Positions 56,701 to 64,000 of a DNA stretch of 64,000 nt are shown piece by piece. How positions within the stretch are numbered: the stretch's first letter is position 1; every line of letters starts with the position of its first letter. The stretch covers positions 213,974,657 through 214,038,656 of the forward strand of contig NW_026947484.1 of the NCBI RefSeq assembly GCF_034190915.1. The letters are read 5' to 3'. The position numbers and the translations under genes are program-made. The notes under the pieces are model-generated. The model was given only the letters and a program-made list of their open reading frames with translations. It was not told where the DNA came from and ran no database searches. The stretch comes from Cavia porcellus (lineage: Eukaryota > Chordata > Mammalia > Rodentia > Caviidae).

Positions 56701-59700
56701 TTCACATTATTTGTATGAATTTTGTGTATGACTTACATTTAGTACAAAGTACAAGACCAAAAGGAATCCTCTAATATCTGTATGCATAATACAAAATGGA
56801 AGCATTCTGCACTCATTTTTTACCACTGAAAATCATAAGAGGTAAGAATCAAAAAAGATGATTAAGGTTTGACTTCACCAGAATTACTGCCCAATCTTCC
56901 ATTCTTAAAATTGTTTAATTCTGCTACTCAGAGGTAGGAGACGGATCTGCTGGCAAATGGGGCCCCGTCCAGATGAGGTGATACCCATAAAAGTAAGAGT
57001 TCCACACCCAAGAATTGCTTGGTCTTCACTAATGAGCAGATAGATTTCAACAAGGTAATTGGGGACCTTCTTCCAATACCTTTCCTTTAACTTCCCAGCA
57101 ATGTTGATCCCTACTGCAACGTTCTGGACACTAATCCTAGCTGAGCCTTGGTAGCCATTGCCAGTAGGAATATAACACACTTGGGATATCCCACCTTTCT
57201 GTCATGGAATTATGTCCAATATGAATGTCTCCCTGTAATCTCTGTACATCTACAGAAAAACAATGTGGCCATGCCCCACCAAAGCTGCACAATAAATTAT
57301 CTTAATTCTTTGCCTTAACCACAGGCAGAGACAAGAGGGAGAAAGGCTGTGTCCTGAGGTTCAAGGCTGCTGTGTGGGCCACGTGTGCTGGTTTGAGCAC
57401 TGGGAATAGGATGATGTGAGCTGCTATATGAGAGAAATTATGGAGCACAGATTATATCTTGAGGGACCGCATGTAGCTGGGGAGATACACACAGTGAGTG
57501 GACACTACCACTAAAGATACGAAAGTCCCAGAGTGTGATAGCCACAGCAATTAAGGGACGAAATGATGATGACTCCATGGAAAGTATGGTAATTAAACCA
57601 GGTAGGGTTGCGCCCTCTCAGGGTTGCTTGAGGCTGTGTATGTAGTCTGCTGAATCACTCAGCTTCTCCAAGTTTCCATCTTGTCTGTGACTCCCCCTTT
57701 CCTCCCTCCCAGAAATATTGGCGTGCTTTAGTCATTTGTGTTCCTTTACATTACCAAGGCCAGAGGTGTATCTTCTCTGATAGATAATGGCCCTCAGTTA
57801 AGACTAGCAAAAGCTATTTTGCTTGATGTATTAGTGCCCCATTTTAGAATAATCCTATTCCCTTGATTCTTTAGTATTTACAATTTTTCTAAGTACCGAT
57901 TATATTTTCTAAGTCAAAGTGGGGTAAAATTAGTGCATTGTATCCTGTTGTTGCTGCTTTCTGGAGTAGTCAGCCTTACATATTTGAACAATACCACCCC
58001 GGTGTAATTTTAAAAGGTAAGAGCTCAATTCTTTAAAAAACACTTAGATGGGCAGTGTGAGCTCTCTCTGAGGATTCACACATTAGGAGTGCTTTACATA
58101 TATCACACAAAAGGAAAATGCATTTGAGGGGATCATAGCTTATTCGAGCTGAGAGCCAGACTCCATGAATTGTGGCAAATGGGCCCATCTCTGCCAGCTG
58201 CACCCTGTCGGCCAGGTGACATCTGACAGTGTCTTTCATTAATAAGCTTGGGATTTGGAGAGTATATGACATGCCTTGGACATACTCACTGGTGGAGGAA
58301 TGCAAAAACTCAGACCCAATCAGAAATAGTAACCTTCCCTGGGTTCCCAAATGATTTGGACTATGTGTTTATGAAGCTGTTCTGTTGACGTGTAGCAGCC
58401 CTCATGGGCTTTGCACAGACAGGACTGCTCTGGGTTATCAAAAACTCATGGGATAAGGAATTGGGGATACCATACTAAGAGGCAGCATTAGGGATTTGAT
58501 AGTTCAGTAGAGGGGGACAGAAGTGTGTGTTGGCATTAGCAAAGAAGGCTTCCTGGAGGAATAGGAATTACATGGACACGAAAGCCTGACCAGGATTTAG
58601 AGCAGAGGACAGAGACAGAACCTGCCCATGAGCCCCTGTGCTCTGACACCAGTATGGGCTTTGCTGGGGAACACAGAGGCTGGCTCCTTCTGGTGCACAC
58701 TTGACATCTTGCTGAGTTTCCATCCATGAGTCATATACTCTGCCCTGCTCCTCTTTAAAAAAAAAAAAAAAAAAACTCTCTAAAAAAAGGCAAGTAAAAG
58801 CACAGAGGACAATGTAACAAATGCCTTTGTACATGTCATCTCAAACAAGAAAATAGTTTATCATATTTACACAGATGTTTATATAATTAGATACATTTTA
58901 CAGATAACACAGATTCTCTTCTGTTCCTCTCCAGTCCTGTCCTCCCTATAGGCAGCAACTGTAATGAAATTTATACTTTTTAAGTGTGTTTTATTCAAGG
59001 ATGATTTTACTTTTTTTTAAATTAGGAAGCAGGTGCTACCAGCATCAGACTCTACAATACATAATCACCTGAGTGGAGGAAGAAAGATAGAGAAGCTGGG
59101 AACAAGTGTCCTTTATTGTTTCTTGGGTCACAAACCACATGCCTATTAAGACTGTAGTTGGAAGAAATTGAGTCATGGTGCTTAAGTTGAGTAGTTCTTA
59201 TTGCTTTCAGTAAAGTAGATGGCTAAAGTATTTCCTAAAGCAATGTCCCAAGTCTTTCCCTGACAAATAGGTTTTTGCGCCGAAGCTGCTTAAAATTGTT
59301 TTAATACAGAAACCAATAGATCAAAGAATGGGGACTGAACCCTTGAAGATAAAGATTCTCAGAATCAAGGTTTGTGCCTACATAAGATTTTGATTGAGTT
59401 CATGGAACGCATTGGAAACAGAGTGTCAGGAAACCCACTAAGGGAATTGGAAAAGAAATACCCAGACGACTGACAACTAGTGGCTGGTCAATCTCTAGTC
59501 CCCGATCAGCACCAAAAGTAGTGGCCCCAGTGAAGAGTTACTCTCCCTAATACCCATTTCAAATGTGGCCATAAAGATGAAGAACAAGAAATTCTCCTAG
59601 AGGGGAGAACAAAGGGCTGCCACGTTAACTAACAAAAGATCTCACAACATTAGCAGCACTGAGTCCAGCAAACAATTATGTGTGCTGTGGACCATGAATA

Positions 59701-59929
59701 TCCAATTGCTATGTGTGTATGTGTGTATGTTTTCCTGTTTCCCCTTTTTCTGAAGGGAGACTTCATTCAGTTTTGGGGGTTCTTGAAATGAGTGATAGTC
59801 TGTCACTGAACCATAGTTGCAAGTGTTGGAATATGAGATAGAGTTCAGACACCACCTCTGCAAATGTCTTTCAAACCCTCCTTCCCAGTAGCATCTGGTC
59901 CCATGATACGGGAAATTGTGCAGAATTTA
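56701..59929. other. Unique or unassigned sequence, no gene recognised
   Basis: Contains an A run at about 58758-58775 and a GT-rich run at about 59708-59725. No coding exon, RNA gene or assignable repeat seen over this stretch. Confidence 0.35.
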
Positions 59930-60035
59930 TGACCTAGGGGTACATCTTAGCAGTAAAGTGTTTGCCTAGCATGCATGAGGACCTGAGTTCAATCCAGAAG
60001 AGAAAGAGAGGGAGAGAGGGAGGAAGAGAGAGACA
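59930..60035 (+). repeat. ID-type SINE (older rodent type) with GAGAGG tail
   Basis: TAGGGGTACATCTTAGCAG, GCCTAGCATGCATGAGGACC and TGAGTTCAATCC are the classic rodent ID words, followed by a purine-rich (GAGAGG)n tail. Confidence 0.75.
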
Positions 60036-60205
60036 GGAATGGATGGAGTAGACATTACTTTTTGCTGCAAAAGTCCAGTCAATTGATACACAGCCTTCAT
60101 TCTCTTGTCTTTCCAGCGTCACTTCCTGACCTGCAAAGCTGGACAGTTAAAACTCAGTTTCAGGTCTCTTTAACATTAGAAGGCAGGAGAGCCAAAAGAC
60201 TGAGG

Positions 60206-60296
60206 GAAGAGGATTGCTGTTCCAGTGTCACCTGAGGCACATAGCAAGGTCAACGCCAGCCCAAACTACACTGAGATCCTGTCTCAAAAAAAAAAA
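60206..60296 (+). repeat. B1 3'-half fragment
   Basis: CATAGCAAGGTCAACGCCAGCC, ACTACACTGAGATCCTGTCTC and an 11-A tail give the end of a 7SL-derived B1. The LINE 5' end abuts the tail directly. Confidence 0.65.
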
Positions 60297-61088
60297 GAGG
60301 AGGAGACTTCCAGGAGAACATGGCAGATAGATAACAGCAGTTATGGAGGCTCTCTGAGTTAGCCAGCTTAGAATCCAAGAATGGTGTGGTGTGAGGAGTC
60401 CTAAGCAAGGGGAGATATACCCTGCTGACCCAGGAACAAACTAAGCTGAGAGAAACCAACTGGAAATGCAATCCCTGTGCTATAACCAGAACAGATAAAA
60501 TCTCAGCACGGAAGCTGGAACCTGTGCCTCTGGAAACCACAATTTGAATTTCCTGTTGCTGCAGCTGCGTCTGAATCGGCACAGCAGGGAGAGTGATGCA
60601 AAACCTCTGAGAGCAGGAATCAGCAAACAGAGTTGAGAGCTTGAGAGTGGGACTGGCGGGGAGCCCTGCATCGACCTGCAGTGAGAGGAACCGGGACCCC
60701 TCCATAGATAAGGAGGCTCCAACAGAGAACATTCTGGGACCAGGCAGACTAGCCGGAACAGGACGCTGCAGTGACTTCAGTCACATATTCCCCTCTCAGG
60801 AGTATGTGGGATTGGTGGGGAGCACTTGGTCTGGGTGATGCCACAGACTAAGACCCAGTAGGCTAGCCCAAACCAGGTCCCAGCGCCTGGTGGTGCACCC
60901 TAGCAGTGAAGCCTTCGGTAGGTTGACTGACCTGGAGGGGCAGGTCCAGCAGAGGCTGCACAGGTCTGTGTCTTCCTAGTATACTGCAGTGGGTGGGAAC
61001 ACCTACCCGGCAAGATTCAAACAAACTGTAACCAACAAAGAAAGAAACTGGGCCTCCTATATACGCTTGTATGGAAGGAACAAAAAGT
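60297..61088 (+). promoter_or_regulatory. L1-like 5' UTR / internal promoter
   Basis: It begins GAGGAGGAGACTTCCAGGAG followed by AACATGGCAGATAG (60318-60331), the usual start of mammalian L1 5' UTRs with an ATGGC core like the YY1 site that sets L1 initiation. It is G+C-richer than the rest of the element. Several reverse-strand open frames here (for example 60250-60732) have no domain. Confidence 0.65.
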
Positions 61089-61331
61089 ATGGGAAGAGGG
61101 AGCAACAAGAAAGGGTCCTCAGTCCCCAATCCTGAGAACACTGATCCAGGAAAGGTAAATACAAAGGAGAATGAGGACAGCAAACATGCAATATCAGGCA
61201 CACACCAATAGACATAAAGCGATATTTCCAGAGCCTCATAGACAAGTTCAAAAGTGAGGTATTTAATCAAGTAAAGCAAGATATAAGTAGAATAGTTAGA
61301 GGAATGCTAAGCACCGCCCAAGAAAAAACAG
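61089..61331 (+). pseudogene. N-terminal part of LINE ORF1, frame-broken
   Basis: An ATG at 61089 opens a basic, Ser/Asn-rich N terminus (starting Met-Gly-Arg-Gly-Ser-Asn-Lys-Lys), as expected of L1 ORF1p, and stays open to a TAG at 61209. From about 61202 the sensible reading continues in another frame (RYFQSLIDKFKSEVFNQVKQ, heptad-like) until a TGA at 61340. It then returns to the frame of the long ORF. The two breaks sit at a CA run (about 61199-61205) and at an A run (61323-61328), both slippage-prone. With both undone the protein would be about 364 residues, a normal ORF1p length. Confidence 0.6.
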
Positions 61332-62183
61332 ATGTGGAATGAAAGAACAGAAAAAAGGGGAGAATTGTTTGATGGAGAAAATAGAGAAAACATAGAATAT
61401 GTAAAGCAGGTTCAAAGAGATTACCAGGAAACTAAAAACTCTATTGAAAGCTGGCATAATAGCTTGAAAGAAACTAAGGATAGATTATCTGAACTGGAGG
61501 ACAGATTTGTAATGTGGGAGCATGAAATGAAAGACTTCTTAAAAATAACAAGAAAACAAACAGCAATAATACAAAGGCTCAAAGATGATAAGAGGATCTA
61601 TAACTTAAGAATTAAGAATGTAAAAGAAGACATAGGGACACAAACAAATGAACTACAAAGGCTATTCACAGAAACAATCCAGGAGAATTTCCCTAATTTA
61701 GCAAAAGGTAAAGATACTCAGATGTATGAGGCATACAGGAACCCAGCCACCTACAACCCAAACAGAACAACACTCAGGCATATAATAATCAATATTCCAG
61801 AAATCCAATATAGGAACAGAGTATTAAAAGCCATCAGAGACAAGAAACAGATCACTTACAAGGAAACATCCATCAGTATTACAGCAGACTTCTCAGCACA
61901 AACCATCAAATCACGAAGAGCGTGGGGGGAAATAATTCAAGCTTTGAAAGATAATAACCTCCAGCCAAGATTGATATATCCTGCACAACTGTCCCTAGAA
62001 ATTGATGGAAAAACAAGGTGCTTCCAGGATAAAGAGGAACTAGGGGAATTTGCAACCACCAATTCAACTCTACAGAGAATACTGCAGGACATTCTAAAAA
62101 AAGAAAAATACCAAGATTCCAGAAACAGTGGCAGAGAGGCCACAATGAATGGAGCAAAAAGCAAAATGAAGAAGACAAACTGA
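61332..62183 (+). CDS. LINE-1-type ORF1 protein (RNA-binding), open part of a frame-broken ORF1
   Basis: The open 283-codon frame encodes the ORF1p of an L1/HAL1 retrotransposon, a trimeric single-strand nucleic-acid chaperone that coats element RNA in cytoplasmic RNPs. Residues about 10-85 are charged and heptad-like (coiled coil). An RRM follows with NLRIKNVKED (91-100) and IQENFPNL (116-123). The C-terminal domain runs about 143-245, with LRHIIINIP, KKQITYKE, TADFSAQTIKSRRAW and LQPRLIYPAQLSLE in the order of mammalian ORF1p. The tail is Lys/Ser-rich. The ATG at 61332 is probably not the original start; see the entry at 61089. No ORF2 follows within the element. Whether this truncated frame is ever translated is unknown. 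Confidence 0.85.
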   Translation: MWNERTEKRGELFDGENRENIEYVKQVQRDYQETKNSIESWHNSLKETKDRLSELEDRFVMWEHEMKDFLKITRKQTAIIQRLKDDKRIYNLRIKNVKEDIGTQTNELQRLFTETIQENFPNLAKGKDTQMYEAYRNPATYNPNRTTLRHIIINIPEIQYRNRVLKAIRDKKQITYKETSISITADFSAQTIKSRRAWGEIIQALKDNNLQPRLIYPAQLSLEIDGKTRCFQDKEELGEFATTNSTLQRILQDILKKEKYQDSRNSGREATMNGAKSKMKKTN

Positions 62184-63165
62184 CAACTAATGATAGAAAA
62201 AGAGCTCAACAGAAATGAGGCAGAGAAGGTTGGATGGTAGGAACAGCTATTTTGGAGAAAACAAGCCATCATAATAGCTGATTTAATATCATCTTGTTTT
62301 GAAGTCCCATCAAGCTTTTGTTCTTCTGTCTCCATCAGTCTTAACATGTTGTATCTTATTGGATTTTATTATATGTGATAATATAAACAAAAACTTTTAT
62401 AGACAAGGAGATTATACAGAAACCATTGTTCATTTTCTGTTAGTTGGTTCTAAATACCCTGTAATACTGTCATTCTCTTGAATGGTTTTACATTGTCTTG
62501 ATATGTTTGATGCTACAGTATATGAAGTTATACTCAAAGATTTCAAGGAAAGAGACAATATGGTAACTACTGTTATGTTGGGATATCTGGTGGTGAAACA
62601 CTATTTTGCTTAAATGGTTATGTTTTGACCTGTGCTGTTTTGTTGTTATGTCCTCTTTTATCTCAATCTCCTTTTTTTATTATTTACTTTTTTATTTTTA
62701 TCTTTTTAATTAAGAGAAAAATTTTTAAAAGCAAGATATATTGTAGTAACCCACTTTGATTTCCTATTGACTTGATTTGAAACCCTGTCTTGATCTCACC
62801 ATCTTGTTTTGACTGATTTTCCTCTATTCTGTTTTGCTTGATAGTACCAAGTTCGAGAGTATAGGCAACAACTATGAAGACAATAAGATTCATTATGATG
62901 CCCATTCTGGTTTGACTATCATCTTCTTTTGAATTATCTTCTTGTAATGTCTCCAATGTTTTGGTTTTATTGGTTTGTTCTTTACTATTTTGTTCAATTT
63001 TATTATAACTGATAATATAGGCAATTCTTTTTAAGATAGCAAGAAGCATTATGGTAACCAATGTTGATCACCTTGTATTTTGTTTTTACAGTATGTATTA
63101 CGTCCATCCTTTCAATTTGACGGACTCTGTTTTGTTATATCACATTTGGTTTTATTCTCTTCAAA
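62184..63165 (+). repeat. Degenerate ~150-bp tandem units forming the element 3' region
   Basis: About six units begin near 62237, 62375, 62526, 62700, 62852 and 63009. Shared words are GATAATATA(G/A)GCAA or AGTATAGGCAA, then TTTTTAAGAnAGCAAGA, then ATTATGGTAACCAATGTTGA, then TCTTGTTTTGA. Units are strongly diverged, spaced 140-175 bases, and carry no ORF. The same unit appears reverse-complemented at 63740-64000, where two units 153 bases apart are much more alike. Confidence 0.6.
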
Positions 63166-63479
63166 AAAAGTAATAAGAACTGTGGGAGTAATAAAAGTCA
63201 AAATGTGTAATTGTCATTATACAAAAGAGAGGAAAAGAAATTGCTCTAAAGGATATAACTGCAAGTATATTTAAGTGTCTACGATAGATAACCATATTAC
63301 TGAGTTTTATTGGATCATTGAACAAAACTGTTCGCAATCTCACTGTTTGAATGTCCACTTTATATGCTTTAATTTTGTAACTTGAATAACTATTTCTAAG
63401 ATGACAATATGTAATTCCATGGGTTCATGGCCCTCATGCAGCTCTGGAAACCTGTCAGTGTGGCCCCACAAGATTATAA

Positions 63480-63670
63480 ACCCTGGATGTCCAAACTTTT
63501 AACTTGCTTGGGCCATAGCAAATGAAAAGTATCACATTATAAAACACATAATAGGGCTGGGGATTTAGCTCAGCGGCATAAGCGCCTGCCTTGCAAGCAG
63601 GCAGTCGTGAGTTCGATCCCTGGTACCGATAAAAAAAATAAAACACATAATTAAAATTTCCCTCATTTTA
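63480..63670. mobile_element. Possible hAT-type DNA transposon end, interrupted by a SINE
   Basis: CTGGATGTCCAAACTTTTAAC ... GCTTGGGCCATAGC ... ATAAAACACATAAT reads like a common mammalian hAT element terminus. The young SINE at 63553 sits inside it. Tentative. Confidence 0.3.
63553..63637 (+). repeat. ID-like SINE, young subfamily, with perfect target-site duplication
   Basis: GGGCTGGGGATTTAGCTCAG, CCTGCCTTGCAAGCAGG, GAGTTCGATCCC and ACCGATAAAAAAA. The exact 14-base duplication ATAAAACACATAAT lies at 63539-63552 and 63638-63651. A and B boxes are intact. Confidence 0.93.
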
Positions 63671-64000
63671 ATTTTTTTATTTTAAGGAGAATAAAGCAAG
63701 GCAAAACAAAACCACAGAACAGAGCAGATCAGAAAAAAAAAAATAATGCAAGCAACACAAGATTTCAAAACAAGACAACAGGAAATCAATAGTGGCTACC
63801 ATAATGTCCCTTGTTTTCTTCAAAATAATTGTCCATATCTTCACACACAATGAATTCAAACAAAACAAAGTAGTATAAAACTAATCAAAACAAAATAATG
63901 AAAGCATTACAGGCCTTCAAAACCAGATAATAGGCAATTCAACAATGGCTACCATCATGTCTCTTGTTCTCTTCAAAATAGCTGTTCATACCTTCACACA
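63660..64000 (-). mobile_element. LINE 3'-region copy, inverted, runs off the right edge
   Basis: On the reverse strand it reads GAACAGCTATTTTGAAGAG ... ATGATGGTAGCCATTGTTG ... TATCTGGTTTTGAAGG, matching the tandem units of the element at 62237 and later. Two units lie 153 bases apart (TGGCTACC at 63793 and 63946). The reverse-strand 3' end is the A-rich CTTAAAATAAAAAAATTAAAATG at about 63663-63685. If complete, its ORF1 would lie beyond the window. Confidence 0.65.

Larger units (their letters stand above)
60297..63420 (+). mobile_element. HAL1-type (ORF1-only) LINE, near full length
   Basis: The order is a mammalian L1-like 5' UTR (60297-61088), an ORF1 (61089-62183, frame broken near its N terminus), then no ORF2 at all. 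About 1.2 kb of AT-rich DNA follows, made of degenerate tandem units (about 62237-63165), and then an L1-like tail (about 63167-63420) shared with the copy at 55.6-56.7 kb. A length near 3.1 kb with ORF1 only is the layout of half-L1 (HAL1) elements, which are thought to move using L1 reverse transcriptase supplied in trans. The right limit is not resolved and no poly-A or target duplication could be assigned. A 5'-complete L1 that lost ORF2 by deletion is the alternative. Confidence 0.7.

Noticed and set aside
60250..60732. 160-codon reverse-strand frame
   Set aside because: It is antisense to the B1 tail and the L1-like 5' UTR. No domain.
63553..63637. tRNA-Ala(UGC) gene
   Set aside because: The anticodon arm and A/B boxes are good, but the acceptor stem has no 3' partner and the T stem is weak. 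It has an A-rich tail and is flanked by a target duplication, so it is a SINE. The same applies at 19009 and 20261.
62184..64000. ORF2 (endonuclease/reverse transcriptase) of the LINE
   Set aside because: No frame of suitable length or recognisable motif follows ORF1. The reverse frame at 62684-63061 is low-complexity Lys/Ile/Asn sequence from the tandem units.
1..64000. CRISPR array, operon or prokaryotic mobile element
   Set aside because: The repeat content is mammalian throughout. The only direct-repeat arrays are microsatellites, the GGGCT minisatellite and the LINE 3' units.

Overview
The window is nuclear DNA from a placental mammal, and the repeats place it in a rodent. It carries B1 (7SL-derived) SINEs, ID-type tRNA-Ala SINEs, MIR, L2, L1, MaLR-type LTRs and MER5/Tigger DNA transposons. 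The youngest SINEs are an ID-like family with perfect target-site duplications and a UGC (Ala) anticodon loop. Their sequence does not match the murid or squirrel ID consensus as I remember it. A non-murid lineage such as Castorimorpha (kangaroo rat, pocket gopher or beaver) would fit, but that is a guess from repeat style. I recognise no host protein-coding exon anywhere, so apart from LINE ORF1 no product is named.

Layout. (1) 1-15.3 kb: unique sequence with three CpG-rich blocks (about 40-380, 1740-3500 and 7320-8890), good splice-donor matches, and AT-rich homeodomain-motif sequence (8.9-10.6 kb). I see no transposon here. This is the usual look of the regulatory flank of a developmental transcription-factor gene or its associated long non-coding RNA. 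(2) 15.3-55 kb: intergenic or intronic sequence with ordinary repeats, interrupted by repeat-free blocks that look like conserved enhancers (about 22.8, 27.7, 30.5-31.6, 40.0-40.3, 45.75-45.97 and 46.7-47.2 kb). (3) 55.6-64 kb: a cluster of three copies of one LINE family.

The most distinctive object is at about 60.3-63.4 kb. It is a LINE-1-derived element with an L1-like 5' UTR and an ORF1 (RRM plus C-terminal domain, 283 codons open), but no ORF2. After ORF1 it goes straight into an AT-rich 3' region built of about six degenerate tandem units of roughly 150 bp. This is the architecture of a half-LINE (HAL1-type) element. Related 3' regions lie at 55.6-56.7 kb (+ strand) and, inverted, from about 63.66 kb to the right edge. 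Reading upstream of the open frame shows that ORF1 originally began near 61089 (about 364 codons) and is broken by two small frameshifts, at a CA run and at an A run. This copy is therefore recently decayed rather than intact.

The many other open frames are shadows of CpG islands, microsatellites or repeats. All calls on conservation and repeat family come from reading the sequence only; no alignment or database search was run.
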